Below are positions 34,364-43,800 of a stretch of DNA of 64,000 nt, one piece after another. The notes under the pieces are model-generated. The model saw only the letters and a program-made list of their open reading frames with translations, did not search any database and was not told the origin of the DNA. Source of the DNA: Mariniblastus sp. (GTDB lineage Bacteria > Planctomycetota > Planctomycetia > Pirellulales > Pirellulaceae); the NCBI GenBank assembly GCA_014237975.1, contig JABACA010000001.1, positions 31,153 through 95,152 on the forward strand, read 5' to 3'. The position numbers were made by a program, and so were the translations under genes. Every line of letters begins with the position of its first letter. The first letter of the stretch is position 1.

Positions 34364-37246
34364 CTAATAAACATAAATAAACTCGTTCGAGTTGAAGAGC
34401 AAAAGGCAAATATCAGCCAAGGCCCGCGTTCCAGGTTTGACATCCGCGGGGTGCAAATCGGGAACATAATTCTCGTAGATATCGAGGCGTTCCACGTAGT
34501 GACAGGTTTCACCCGTAAATTCCTCGACCACCGACCGTGCCAGCTCGACTGGATAGTCGCCTGGTTGGGGTGGGTTTTCGGCGTGATACCGACTCATCTT
34601 CTCAAAATGCTCGACCAGCAATTCAACCGTACCCTCGCCGGGCTGATTGAGGCCTAACAGGGCAAACCCGAGGCGAATTTGATCCTCAATTGATTCGGCT
34701 TCCTTTTCCAGTCGCGAGGCCATGGCAATCGATCGCTTCGTGATGCTGTCACTGTTCATCAAGGTGAAAACCTGCGGCGACACGCTGGCTGTATCGCGAA
34801 CCTCACACGACTCGTCCGGTTTGGGCCGGTTGAAAACTTCCATCATCGGATCGGCCAGGCCGCAGATCCGATAGGCATAGATGGATCGTCGATTGCGCAT
34901 CTCCGGGGTCCGGTTCGGTTGATAGGCCGGTGCGAGACTGAATTGGACCATGCGCGGAGCCAGTGCGACTTCAAGATTGATTTCGGGTCGAGCGGGTAAG
35001 CCCCCAACACTTGGATTCAATTCTCCCGAAGCGGCCAACAGCGAATCACGGATTTCCTCGGCCGACAGGCGTCGCGGCTGAAAGACGGTCAGCAGATCGT
35101 GGTTGGGGTCCGCCGCGTCCAGTTGCTTTTTGTCTGGATGGGTGGTCGAAGCCTGATAGGCTGCTGATGTCATGATCAGGCGGTGAAGTCGTTTGATTCT
35201 CCAGCCGTGATCGACAAAATCTTCGGCCAGCCAATTGAGCAAGTCCGGGTGAGTTGGTTTCTTGCCGGTGGCGCCAAAATTGTTTGGATTTCCAGCTAGA
35301 CCTTTGCCAAAATGATAATTCCAGATGCGATTGACGATCGACCGCTTGGTCAATGGGTTGTCTTTCTTGGTAATCCATCTCGCCAATGCAATTCGACGTC
35401 GGTCCGTTACCTTGGGTAGCGAATAGGGATCCTCCTGGTCGCCGTGGTATGTTGAAACTTGCAAGGCACTCAAGACACCCGGGGTGACTTGCTGCCCCAT
35501 CGCCTCAACGCTTCCGCCCTCGTAAATATGCGAAGTTGGCATGGTCTTGTGTTTTGCCATCAGCTTCTTGTTCTTTGGGTTGGGTGGCCGAAGCATTCTC
35601 GAGTTGACCAGGATGTCACCACCGTAATAAACGGATTGAGCCAGAGGTTGAAAGCGTTCCAGCCGTCGTGTCCAGATCCTCGATTCACCTTCGCGAACTT
35701 TCAGGACGCCCTCCTCCTCACTCGTCAACCCGATAAACCTGGGCGGTATTTTGGCCGCTTCGTTTTCGTCGAAGAATTTTTGTCGGCCCAAAATCTGGCG
35801 TTTGTTGAACGGTACGTATTGGTCGGCAATCCCGCGTTCCTCATACCATTTCCTGGCGGCTACCTCTCGCTTGGCATAGAGTTTTTCTCGTTCCTTTGTC
35901 GAATAGTCGAGCAGCGCCTCGACGTGTGTGCGTTCCTCGCTAAAGGCGGCTTGATTTTCCCCAGGCAGCAACGCGGCTTTCATTTCGGCCGGCTGGGTGG
36001 TCGCCAGCGCTGCGTAAAACCGGTAATAGTCGCGTGTTGGAATGGGGTCGGACTTGTGGTCGTGGCATTTGCAACACCGCAATGGAACGGAAAGAAATGT
36101 TTGGCCAATCGAATTCACCATGTCGTCCAGGTAGTTCTGACGACTGACTCGTTCGGGCGACATGGCCGTATGTTCCCAAGGTCCCATTCTCAAAAAACCG
36201 GTGGCTACCTGCGCTTCGGCAGGAGCGATCGTGTAACCATTGGCATTCTTGCCATCCTCGGATTTCTCCTGTTCACGGACCAGGTCATCGGCCGCAAGTT
36301 GCTCGATAACAAAATGGTTGTATGGTTTGTTTTGGTTGAACGAGCGGACGACGTAGTCTCGATAACGCCATGCGTTGGATCGTTCAAAGTCGTTGGACAT
36401 GCCGCTGGTATCGGCATAGCGAACCACGTCGAGCCAATGCTGACCCCACCGCTCGCCGTACTGGGGTCTGGCCAGCAGGCGAGTGATCAGATCGTTCCAG
36501 GCTTTCTTGTGGTTCTGTTGGGAAGCTAGTTCGAATTGAGTGACTTCGTCCGGCGTGGGGGGCAATCCGGTCAGATCGTAGGTTGCGCGTCGAATCAGGG
36601 TCGCTGCGTCGGCCTGCGGTGCCATCTCCAAGTTGGTTTTATCCAGTTCTTTCTCGATGAAGGCGTCAATCGGATGCTTGTGTGTGGCGGGAACTTTTGG
36701 TTTTTCAAAAGGTTGAAAGGCCCAGACATCCTCAGGAGCATAGGTTCGATAGGTCCATTCCTCGGAAAGTCCACCAGAATTTTCCAACCGCATACCCTTT
36801 CCCGGATCGGCGGATGACCAGAGTTGTTTCTTGATTTCAGTCTGTTTTTCCTGACTGGGCCAAGCCGCGCCGGATTGAATCCATTGACGAATGATTTCAA
36901 TCTGCTGCTCGTTGAGCCGATCATTTTCTTTGGGAGGCATTTCCAGGCCCTCCCATTTGATGGCTTCCAACAGGGGGCTTGCTCCCGGCTTGCCAACGAC
37001 GATCGCCGGACTTCCCGATTCGCCTCCCTTGAGGGCTGATTGCCTGGTCCGAAGATCATAGTCACCTTGCAGGTTGTCGGGGTCGTTCCCGTGACAACCG
37101 AAGCACTTCGACTTTAACAGCGGCAAGACTTGGAGGGTAAACAATTTTGCCTGAGCGTCTTCATTCGATACGTTTTGCCCAGCCGAAGGCGCGCAAGATG
37201 CCCCGAGAATCAACAGGCAGGTAATCAATGCAACTTTGGATTTCAT
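34364..37246 (-). CDS. Cytochrome-c-like/DUF1549/DUF1553 planctomycete exported protein
   Basis: A 960-residue protein with a signal peptide or lipoprotein-like start (MKSKVALITCLLILGASC). One haem-c motif CFGCH is at residues 48-52, within a PSCyt1-type domain (KLFTLQVLPLLKSKCFGCHGND...). DUF1549 follows with HPIDAFIEKELDKT...RRATYDLTGLPPTPDEV (about 190-390). A coiled-coil-like linker is followed by DUF1553 (RRIALARWITKKDNPLTKRSIVNRIWNYHFGKGL, about 620-900). This architecture is almost confined to planctomycetes and sister phyla. It is thought to be periplasmic, with a redox role coupled to polysaccharide or sulfated-glycan catabolism. The next gene, DUF1501, starts 14 bases downstream. 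Confidence 0.95.
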   Translation of the reverse strand: MKSKVALITCLLILGASCAPSAGQNVSNEDAQAKLFTLQVLPLLKSKCFGCHGNDPDNLQGDYDLRTRQSALKGGESGSPAIVVGKPGASPLLEAIKWEGLEMPPKENDRLNEQQIEIIRQWIQSGAAWPSQEKQTEIKKQLWSSADPGKGMRLENSGGLSEEWTYRTYAPEDVWAFQPFEKPKVPATHKHPIDAFIEKELDKTNLEMAPQADAATLIRRATYDLTGLPPTPDEVTQFELASQQNHKKAWNDLITRLLARPQYGERWGQHWLDVVRYADTSGMSNDFERSNAWRYRDYVVRSFNQNKPYNHFVIEQLAADDLVREQEKSEDGKNANGYTIAPAEAQVATGFLRMGPWEHTAMSPERVSRQNYLDDMVNSIGQTFLSVPLRCCKCHDHKSDPIPTRDYYRFYAALATTQPAEMKAALLPGENQAAFSEERTHVEALLDYSTKEREKLYAKREVAARKWYEERGIADQYVPFNKRQILGRQKFFDENEAAKIPPRFIGLTSEEEGVLKVREGESRIWTRRLERFQPLAQSVYYGGDILVNSRMLRPPNPKNKKLMAKHKTMPTSHIYEGGSVEAMGQQVTPGVLSALQVSTYHGDQEDPYSLPKVTDRRRIALARWITKKDNPLTKRSIVNRIWNYHFGKGLAGNPNNFGATGKKPTHPDLLNWLAEDFVDHGWRIKRLHRLIMTSAAYQASTTHPDKKQLDAADPNHDLLTVFQPRRLSAEEIRDSLLAASGELNPSVGGLPARPEINLEVALAPRMVQFSLAPAYQPNRTPEMRNRRSIYAYRICGLADPMMEVFNRPKPDESCEVRDTASVSPQVFTLMNSDSITKRSIAMASRLEKEAESIEDQIRLGFALLGLNQPGEGTVELLVEHFEKMSRYHAENPPQPGDYPVELARSVVEEFTGETCHYVERLDIYENYVPDLHPADVKPGTRALADICLLLFNSNEFIYVY

Positions 37247-37895
37247 GTTTCTGGATAATGGGTTTGGTTAGTTGAATCCATTCTAATAAGAAAAGTCGAA
37301 ACAGTAAATTCGCTTTGATCTTGGTTGTCAAAGAATCTGGTGGACAGGTTGGGGATATTACAGCGATCATCGTTGGCATGGCAAGGAATGCTGTTTGGCA
37401 AGTGTTTTTTTTGAATGATCAGTTTTTACAGGACTGGCATTGCCTGGTAGCGACACCTGGATTGCGACTTGCTCAGAATTTCCAGTCATGCGCCCGAGAG
37501 GCCGGTTTTGGTTGAGCCGTTCCTGGCAGTGTTCGCTTAATTGCTCCCGTGACATGAACTAAATTGTCGATTCAACCTTGTTTGATTCGTGTGGATACAA
37601 TGTAATTGGAAGGCCGATTTCTGCAGGGCATGTTGCGTCGGCCGCAACAACCGGGGACAATCGACCGGGCGCCAAGGCACGTCTCCGGCTGATATCAAGG
37701 TATAGCCAATCCAGCCAAGTGGTTCCCCAGATTCGGAAACGTTCATTCGAAATGGCTGCCGAAAAATGAGGGAAGTGGATTTCAGATTGGTTCATGTAGT
37801 TTGAGTGAGCGTCAGGGCAAGCAAAACGATTATATTTTTGGCTATTGCAATCGCTTGTCGATTTCATTCAGAGCCCTTGAAGTAAGGAAGTAACG
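37247..37895. other. Intergenic between divergent genes
   Basis: About 650 bases between the large DUF1553 gene and the methyltransferase. It contains AT-rich stretches and short frames without ribosome sites or protein-like sequence. Promoters for both directions must lie here; I cannot place one with confidence. Confidence 0.4.
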
Positions 37896-38525
37896 TTGAA
37901 TTCAAACATGAATGAAGACGAGAATTTGGATGAAATCTCGATTGATATCAACGTGTCGAAACCTTCCGAGTTGGATGAGTTCAAACAGCTGTGGGACGAG
38001 GCTGCGGAGATCTGTAACGCTAACTCGAACCAGCCGTCCTTTGAGGGTTATGTCAGTGCGGATTACAGAGCGGTGTATGAATCGTTAGTCATTTTGCAGG
38101 GACACGCCAGTACTTTTTTGGAATGGGGCTCGGGGCTTGGCGTTGTTTCCATCATGGCCAGCCGCATGGGATTCGAGGCGTACGGGATTGAGTCCCAGTC
38201 TGAACTGGTTGAATACGCCCGGTTGTTGTCTCGCGCTTATCAGTCCAATGCGAAGTTTGCGGCCGGCGATTTCGTGCCGGATGATTTTGAATGGAATCCA
38301 GCCAAGGGGCATGCAGCCAGTCGGTCCGTGGTTGATGCCGAAGCCGGTTATGCAGAACTCGACAAGAAGTTGGCTGATTTTGATTTGATCTATGCCTTCC
38401 CCCGTCCGGAAGAGCATGCTCTGTTCGAGAGCATTGTCAAAGACTGTGGTCGACCCGGTTCGCTGCTGTTGAGTTACGATGCGGACGAGGGAATCAACCT
38501 GGTTCGAATCAAACCGGATCCTTAG
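37896..38525 (+). CDS. Class I SAM-dependent methyltransferase-like protein
   Basis: A 209-residue protein. A TTG at 37896 sits about six bases after AAGGAAG; the ATG at 37908 (MNEDENLDE) is 18 bases away, so TTG is preferred but not certain. TFLEWGSGLGVVSIMAS (motif I, about 73-89) and GFEAYGIESQSELVEYA (motif II) are the SAM-binding blocks. After AAGDFVPDDF an unusual DFDLIYAFPRPEEHALFESIV segment takes the place of the catalytic loop. The SAM site is convincing, but there is no DPPY or NPPY, so amino- or O-methyl-transfer to a small molecule is more likely than DNA modification. Neighbour genes give no substrate. Confidence 0.78.
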   Translation: MNSNMNEDENLDEISIDINVSKPSELDEFKQLWDEAAEICNANSNQPSFEGYVSADYRAVYESLVILQGHASTFLEWGSGLGVVSIMASRMGFEAYGIESQSELVEYARLLSRAYQSNAKFAAGDFVPDDFEWNPAKGHAASRSVVDAEAGYAELDKKLADFDLIYAFPRPEEHALFESIVKDCGRPGSLLLSYDADEGINLVRIKPDP

Positions 38526-38573
38526 AGATGTCTGTGGCGGTTGCGGAAGCGATCCAAGAGAAGTGCCCCTGAA

Positions 38574-40325
38574 ATGAACAAGCATTATTTTTCGCGTCGC
38601 CGATTTGTTAATTCGATGATGGTCCTCGGCGGCTCCCTATTGGCTGGCCCAAGAGCCGTGGCCAGGAACCTGTTCCGTTCCGGTCGCATGCTTGATTGGC
38701 CTGCCAAGCAGGAGTGGGACAAGTTAAAAGAACGCGTGGGAGGTCGGCTGATTCGTCCCCGCTTGCCCTGGCTGAACGCTACACCGACCGTATTCCGTTT
38801 ACTCAAGAACCCGTTCTGGAATGAAGAGGACCCCGGGGCCTTGCAGTCGACCGGCTGGTTGGATGCATGGTCGGCCGTCGCCAGCCCTTACGCGGTGAAG
38901 GCTGCCAACACCCAGGACATCGTCGAGGCGGTCGATTTTTCCCGTCGACACAAAGTGAAACTGGTGGTCAAGGGAACGGGTCACGACTACCTGGGCCGGA
39001 ACTGTGCGCCTGATTCATTACTGGTTTGGACACACGCCATGCGCGACATCCAGCTACACGATGTGTTTGTGCCGGCCGGGGCACCGCAGGGAACACGGGG
39101 GGTTCAGGCGATGACGGTCGAAGCGGGTACCCGCTGGTTGGAGGCTTACCAGGTGGCGACCAGGACGGGCCGATATGTCCAGGGTGGAGGCTGTACCAGC
39201 GTGGGGGCGTGTGGCGGTTTTACCCTGGGCAGCGGATTCGGTTCGTTCTCCAAGCGGTTTGGGACCGGTTCTGCCGGAATCCTGCAAGCGGAAGTGATTA
39301 CGGCTGATGGAAAGGTACGGATCGTTAACCGGTTCCGGGAGCCGGATCTTTTTTTTGCCATCCGCGGCGGCGGGGGAGGGACGTTCGGCATTGTGACCCG
39401 GTTGACGTTATTGACCCACCCGATGCCGTCCTCGGTCGGCCTCGTGACAGGCCAGGTTACGGCGACGTCCGACAAGGCTTATCGGGAACTGATTCGTCGT
39501 TTTATTGAATTCTATCCCCGTCAACTGAATAACCCTTGGTGGGGTGAGTCGGTTCATTTTGATTCGCAGAATCGACTCGGTTTTCGCCTGGTCTGCCTGG
39601 ATAAGACGTTGGCCGAGACCGAGGCGACGATGGACGAACTACTGGCAGGTTTACGTGAGCGGCCGGGGGAATATAAGGTCGAACCGCAATACCTGGTGAC
39701 CGATTTCAAGAACCTTTGGAATTGCGATTACTGGGAGCAACAGGATCCAGGATTTGTCACCCGGGACCCTCGTCCTGGAACGCCGGGCAACCAGTTCTGG
39801 TGGAAGGGCAATGAGGGAGAACTGTCGGTTTACTGGAATGCGTACCAGTCCTGGTGGATTCCCACCACGGCGATGCGGCAGGAGATGGCCCGTCTGGCGG
39901 ATGCCTTCTTCGAAGCCTCGCGGCTGACCGATTTCATTTTTCAGATCAACAAGGGGCTGTCGGGAGAGCATGCCGAGGCGCGGAACAGGGACCTTGAAAC
40001 CGCCTTGCATCCCGCCTGTTTTGATGCGGCGGGACTGGTCCTGATGGGGAGCTCGCAAGGAGAGAAATATGTTGGCGTCCAGGGCAGGGAGCCGGACCTT
40101 GAAGCGGGTCGGAAAGCGCGCCGCGCCGTTGGCCAGGCGATGCAGAAGATACGGGAGGTGATCCCGAATTCAGGCTCCTATGCCAATGAAGCTGATTTCT
40201 TTCTGGAAGATTGGCAGAACCTGCTGTGGGGTGCAAACTACCCTCGGCTACTGGCTGTCAAACAGAAGTACGATCCAGCAAATTTCTTCAAGGTTCACCA
40301 TGGTGTTGGGAGTGAAGCGGGATAG
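38574..40325 (+). CDS. FAD-linked oxidase, berberine-bridge-enzyme type
   Basis: A 583-residue enzyme of the VAO/PCMH family. The ATG at 38574 begins a Tat-like signal (SRRRFVNSMMVLGGSLLAG), so it is exported folded with its cofactor. The FAD-binding part has VVKGTGHDYLGRN with His137, the usual 8-alpha-histidyl site, and VQGGGCTSVGACGGFTLGSGFGS, whose Cys207 fits the 6-S-cysteinyl site, so FAD is probably bound by two covalent bonds. The C-terminal NYPRLLAVKQKYDPANFFKVHHGVG is the BBE domain ending. Such enzymes oxidise carbohydrates or alkaloid-like phenols using O2. The substrate is open. An N-terminal extension of about 70 residues is specific to this protein. Confidence 0.9.
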   Translation: MNKHYFSRRRFVNSMMVLGGSLLAGPRAVARNLFRSGRMLDWPAKQEWDKLKERVGGRLIRPRLPWLNATPTVFRLLKNPFWNEEDPGALQSTGWLDAWSAVASPYAVKAANTQDIVEAVDFSRRHKVKLVVKGTGHDYLGRNCAPDSLLVWTHAMRDIQLHDVFVPAGAPQGTRGVQAMTVEAGTRWLEAYQVATRTGRYVQGGGCTSVGACGGFTLGSGFGSFSKRFGTGSAGILQAEVITADGKVRIVNRFREPDLFFAIRGGGGGTFGIVTRLTLLTHPMPSSVGLVTGQVTATSDKAYRELIRRFIEFYPRQLNNPWWGESVHFDSQNRLGFRLVCLDKTLAETEATMDELLAGLRERPGEYKVEPQYLVTDFKNLWNCDYWEQQDPGFVTRDPRPGTPGNQFWWKGNEGELSVYWNAYQSWWIPTTAMRQEMARLADAFFEASRLTDFIFQINKGLSGEHAEARNRDLETALHPACFDAAGLVLMGSSQGEKYVGVQGREPDLEAGRKARRAVGQAMQKIREVIPNSGSYANEADFFLEDWQNLLWGANYPRLLAVKQKYDPANFFKVHHGVGSEAG

Positions 40326-40434
40326 CGAAAGCAGCCGATACCGTCTTTTAAAAGGCCGGACGCTCCCGCAGCGGAACCTAAACAGTCGATGAGGATCGTG
40401 AATTTTTACACAGCAGATCAAGGAGCTCCCTATA

Positions 40435-40462
40435 ATAAGGCAGGGATCATAAGGCAGGGATC
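40435..40462. repeat. Perfect 14-base tandem duplication
   Basis: ATAAGGCAGGGATC occurs twice back-to-back in the gap before the HD-domain gene. The copy ends about 45 bases before its start codon. It may reflect slippage or be part of a regulatory element. Confidence 0.8.
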
Positions 40463-40508
40463 GACCCGGCTTGTATCGAGATCTTTATCAACGAGGTAAC
40501 TTCATTTG

Positions 40509-41072
40509 GTGGGTGATTTGATTCAGCGAGCCAGGGAATTCGCAAGCAAGGCTCACGCGAGTATCGACCAGCGTCGAAAATACACTGGCGATCCCTACAT
40601 CGTGCACCCCGAAGCGGTGGCCGAATTGGTGGCCGCCACAGGTGCCGGGACCGAGGTGATTGCGGCTGCCTGGCTGCACGACGTGGTGGAGGATACGCCT
40701 GTCACCCTGGACCAGGTGCGTGGTGAGTTTGGAGATGAGGTGGCCAAGTTGGTCGATGACTTGACGGATGTGTCCCGCCGAAATGACGGCAATCGAGCGA
40801 CCCGGGTTGCGATCGATCGGGAGCATACTTCGCGAGCCGACCCACGGGCCAAGACGGTCAAGTTGGCCGACGTGGTTCACAACCTTGCGGACATTGTTGA
40901 ATTTGATCCAAAATTCGCAGTGACCTACCTGGCTGAAAAAGAACATCTGTTGGAGGTCTTGCAGGAGGGCGATTCCAGCCTCTGGCGTCGGGCAAGTGAG
41001 CTGATCGGTGAATCGCGGAAGCAGCTTCAGCAGCGGGCCACTGTCAAGAACAGTGCGGAACATGGCGAATGA
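40509..41072 (+). CDS. Small HD-domain (p)ppGpp hydrolase-like protein
   Basis: A 187-residue protein with the N-terminal hydrolase domain of RelA/SpoT and nothing else (MESH1/SAH-like). A GTG at 40509 and a TTG at 40506 are both in range of GAGGT; no ATG is available. RRKYTGDPYIVHPEAVAEL (H33 of the metal site), AAAWLHDVVEDTPV (HD at 57-58, ED at 61-62) and KTVKLADVVHNLADI (the N/D of the active site) give the complete metal and substrate pocket. The synthetase, TGS and ACT domains are absent. It would hydrolyse alarmones (or NADPH-like substrates, as for metazoan MESH1). The next gene follows 18 bases later. Confidence 0.9.
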   Translation: MGDLIQRAREFASKAHASIDQRRKYTGDPYIVHPEAVAELVAATGAGTEVIAAAWLHDVVEDTPVTLDQVRGEFGDEVAKLVDDLTDVSRRNDGNRATRVAIDREHTSRADPRAKTVKLADVVHNLADIVEFDPKFAVTYLAEKEHLLEVLQEGDSSLWRRASELIGESRKQLQQRATVKNSAEHGE

Positions 41073-41090
41073 TATTGCGGGAAAACCAAA

Positions 41091-41453
41091 TTGTATAAAT
41101 TTTCCTTGCTCGACCTGTTCCGCATGACGGCGTTCATGGCGGTTGCCGCATTGCTGATTTCAATCGGGTGGAAGTGGCTGGTTCCGGTTTGGTTGGGAGG
41201 CCTGTTTGGTTATGAAATGGGTAAACGCTCGGCTTACCGAGTGGTTCTGATGGTGATGGTCGGAGTGGTTCTCGGTGCATGGGTGTTGCTGGCGATCTAC
41301 CTTTCGGGAGGCGCTTTTACCGCTTTTGGAAAATCGCCGACGATGGGGGACCTCCCGAAGCTGTTAATGATTGGGGTGATGTTTTTTTGGCCTTGGATCA
41401 TTTGCGGCCTGATCACAACCTGGTTGGTCCGTTCCACTCGCCGTGGGGAATAG
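41091..41453 (+). CDS. Small membrane protein of unknown function
   Basis: A 120-residue protein that starts at TTG 41091 with weak ribosome sequence (GCGGGAAAACC), 18 bases after the HD-domain gene, so likely in the same operon. Four hydrophobic segments (about 8-30, 33-45, 50-72 and 88-110) make up most of it, separated by short polar loops; GYEMGKRSAYR is the longest. No family recognised. The first 20 residues (FSLLDLFRMTAFMAVAALL) resemble the planctomycete pattern in which FSL-R-T/L precedes the first membrane helix. It ends 14 bases from the convergent hydrolase. Confidence 0.7.
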   Translation: MYKFSLLDLFRMTAFMAVAALLISIGWKWLVPVWLGGLFGYEMGKRSAYRVVLMVMVGVVLGAWVLLAIYLSGGAFTAFGKSPTMGDLPKLLMIGVMFFWPWIICGLITTWLVRSTRRGE

Positions 41454-41467
41454 ACCTCGTCAGAAAG

Positions 41468-42385
41468 TTAATCGTCACGATTCGCCGACTGGGTTTTGTC
41501 GCGGGAGGCGCCGCTGGTATCGGTTGGATCGAGTGCATCAACAAAATCTTTGAGTTGATTCCAGTATTCGTCGGGCAGTCGATCCCAGTGGCCGCCATTG
41601 CGGTTCACGTAGAACTTCTTGTTGGTGGCGGGTGAGCTGTCGAAAAGTTTTCGACCCGACTTGATCGGTACCAGGTAATCCCGGTCACCGTGACTCTGAA
41701 ACAGCGGTCGATCACACGTCTTGATTTTTTCGGCTGACGGGTATCGGTTGCTCATCATCAGGTCGACGGGGATGAACCAAAAAATCGATCTGGCAGTATC
41801 GGTCAGGGAGGAAAAGGTGCGCTGCAGGACCAGGGCCTTGGCGCCCAGCTTGGAGGCGACGTGACAGGCCGGTCCGCCCCCAATACTGTGGGCAGCGACG
41901 ATCACGTCGTCGGGCTTGGTTGCCGTTCTTTGATTGAGCCATTTCATGGCCGCTTCGGCATCTAGCAAAATGCCTGCTTCATGCGAAGAACCGCCACTCT
42001 TGCCATAGCCTCGGTAGTCGAATACTAAAACATTGGCGCCCAGCAGGTGGCGAAGCTTGTCACCCATGTGCGCGGTCGACAGGGCTACATTTTCGCCGTT
42101 GCCGTGGCAGAGCAGTACGGCTTCAGGTGTTTCGACGGAATCGGGAGCGGGAAGGAACCATGCGCAAATCTGGGTGCCATCTGCTGACTGGAACACCACC
42201 TCTTCGAAATCGACGTCAGCAGGCTGCCAGTCTCCCCGCATACCTGGATCCGGGTAAACCAGGCTGTTCTCAAACAGCACGAGGACGGCAATCAATAGCA
42301 CATATAAAATGACGATGACAATGAAAATTCGCATAATTATTCTGCGCCAATTCTTTTGACGGACTGGTTTTTCTGCATTAGACAT
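41468..42385 (-). CDS. Membrane-anchored alpha/beta hydrolase (BEM46/serine-aminopeptidase-like)
   Basis: A 305-residue protein from the ATG at 42385; frame continues to 42625 but those 80 residues overlap the divergent promoter and gene and are not likely used. Residues 18-40 are a single N-terminal membrane anchor. The fold follows: AVLLCHGNGENVALS (oxyanion loop), VFDYRGYGKSGG, VIVAAHSIGGGPACHVAS (nucleophile serine, G-x-S-x-G with Ala at the first place), FQSHGDRDYLVP (Asp) and NGGHWDRLP (His). This matches the BEM46/YfhR group. The substrate is not known; the cytoplasmic or periplasmic side cannot be fixed. It is divergent from the glycosyltransferase gene. Confidence 0.87.
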   Translation of the reverse strand: MSNAEKPVRQKNWRRIIMRIFIVIVILYVLLIAVLVLFENSLVYPDPGMRGDWQPADVDFEEVVFQSADGTQICAWFLPAPDSVETPEAVLLCHGNGENVALSTAHMGDKLRHLLGANVLVFDYRGYGKSGGSSHEAGILLDAEAAMKWLNQRTATKPDDVIVAAHSIGGGPACHVASKLGAKALVLQRTFSSLTDTARSIFWFIPVDLMMSNRYPSAEKIKTCDRPLFQSHGDRDYLVPIKSGRKLFDSSPATNKKFYVNRNGGHWDRLPDEYWNQLKDFVDALDPTDTSGASRDKTQSANRDD

Positions 42386-42459
42386 AAGAGAAAAGTTCGC
42401 CGAAATGAAGTGAAGAGCCCCTGTAATTATTGCACGGCATTCTACAATGTCCATCATCC

Positions 42460-43242
42460 ATGAGTGAACCTCTAATTCTACCGAAAAAATCAAGTCATCA
42501 TGCGAATTCGACGCTGTTGGTCGTGATTGCAACCTTAAACGAGTTTGACAACCTGCCCATTCTGGTGCCGTCTGTTTTCGAACTGTTTCCCGGGTCGAAG
42601 GTCTTGGTGATCGATGATGAATCAACCGATGGAACGGGTGAATGGTGTGACGCTTTTAAGGAAAGGGACCCGCGTTTGGAAGTGTTGCATCGGGTGGGGG
42701 AGCGAGGATTGGGGTCGGCCACGCTGGCCGGTTTTCGCTGGGGGCTGAAAAACCAGTTCGACCTGATTGCCACGATGGATGCTGACTTGAGCCACGATCC
42801 GAAGTCACTGAAAGCGATGTTGGAGATGTTGGAAAATGACCAGGCCAACCGCTTGGGGTTGGTGATAGGGTCTCGCTATGTCGAGGGAGGCGGTATACGC
42901 GGTTGGCCGTGGTACCGACACATGGCCAGCAGGATGGCCAATACCTATGTGCGCTGCATCCTGAGGCTGAAAACGCGCGATAACACCAGTGGTTTCCGTC
43001 TTTACCGTAGCCGCGCGTTAAGGCGTATCGACTTGTCGGACGTGGCCAGTACCGGTTACGCTTATTTGGAGGAAATCCTGTGGCGACTGCAACGTGTTCA
43101 GGTCGAGTCTGCCGAGATACCGATTGTTTTCGTGGACCGGGTGCAGGGTCAATCCAAGGTGCGACTGGGAGTGGTGTTGAATTCCCTGTTTCAAATCCTG
43201 AAAATGTCGATCAAGAATTTCATGAATCAAGGCAAGGGATGA
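42460..43242 (+). CDS. Polyprenol-phosphate mannosyltransferase-like (DPM1-type) GT2
   Basis: A 260-residue family-2 glycosyltransferase that moves a sugar from a nucleotide donor to polyprenol phosphate. The start at 42460 gives [10 protein letters not shown]; the upstream frame is not needed. [15 protein letters not shown] (donor-binding N-terminus), [13 protein letters not shown] and [13 protein letters not shown] (the DxD-type metal motif) fit DPM1, as does the length without a C-terminal membrane domain (unlike the enzyme at 53.8 kb). C-terminal [13 protein letters not shown]... VQGQSKVR matches the DPM1 acceptor region. The VOC gene follows after four bases, suggesting co-transcription. 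Confidence 0.92.
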   Translation: MSEPLILPKKSSHHANSTLLVVIATLNEFDNLPILVPSVFELFPGSKVLVIDDESTDGTGEWCDAFKERDPRLEVLHRVGERGLGSATLAGFRWGLKNQFDLIATMDADLSHDPKSLKAMLEMLENDQANRLGLVIGSRYVEGGGIRGWPWYRHMASRMANTYVRCILRLKTRDNTSGFRLYRSRALRRIDLSDVASTGYAYLEEILWRLQRVQVESAEIPIVFVDRVQGQSKVRLGVVLNSLFQILKMSIKNFMNQGKG

Positions 43243-43246
43243 AGTT

Positions 43247-43690
43247 ATGCAGGTTGAACCGACAGAGATGACGATCACGCCCTTTCATTTGGCGTTTCCA
43301 GTGGATGACCTTCAGGCGGCTCGCCAGTTCTACGGCGGGTTGTTGCAATGCCCCGAAGGTCGTAGCAGTGATACATGGATAGATTTTGATCTGTTTGGTC
43401 ACCAGATCGTCGCGCACTATCAGGACGGCCTGCAGCAGAAAAATGCCCATCGAAATCCGGTCGATGGACACGACGTTCCGGTTCCCCATTTTGGCGTTGT
43501 TTTGCCCTGGGAACGATGGCAGGCGCTGGCCGAGCGTTTGCAGGAAAATAAGGTCGATTTTGTGATTGAGCCCTATATCCGTTTCGCCGGCGAAGTGGGT
43601 GAGCAGGCGACTATGTTTTTCTGTGATCCGGCAGGCAATGCACTGGAATTCAAATCCTTTCGCGATATGAGCCAGTTGTTTGCCAAGTAA
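43247..43690 (+). CDS. VOC-superfamily (glyoxalase/dioxygenase-like) protein
   Basis: A 147-residue protein of the vicinal-oxygen-chelate fold with two beta-alpha-beta-beta-beta modules. [21 protein letters not shown] opens module 1 and carries the first metal ligand His; [14 protein letters not shown] opens module 2; [16 protein letters not shown] ends with the metal-ligand Glu. It matches glyoxalase-like dioxygenases (COG3565-type). The ATG at 43247 is four bases after the glycosyltransferase stop and has AAGGGA upstream; a later ATG at 43268 is possible. The substrate is unknown. Confidence 0.86.
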   Translation: MQVEPTEMTITPFHLAFPVDDLQAARQFYGGLLQCPEGRSSDTWIDFDLFGHQIVAHYQDGLQQKNAHRNPVDGHDVPVPHFGVVLPWERWQALAERLQENKVDFVIEPYIRFAGEVGEQATMFFCDPAGNALEFKSFRDMSQLFAK

Positions 43691-43800
43691 GGTTCGGATC
43701 ACCCTTGCCAGAATATTCTGCCGACAGGTGGCCGCCGATTCCCCCAAATGGATGTGGGCATGCTAGGATGTGCTGCGTCAATTTCAGATGGGAGAGATGG

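Noticed and set aside
35459..36529. Long plus-strand frame opposite the DUF1553 gene
   Set aside because: It is a shadow of the real minus-strand gene, has no family-like sequence and no ribosome site.
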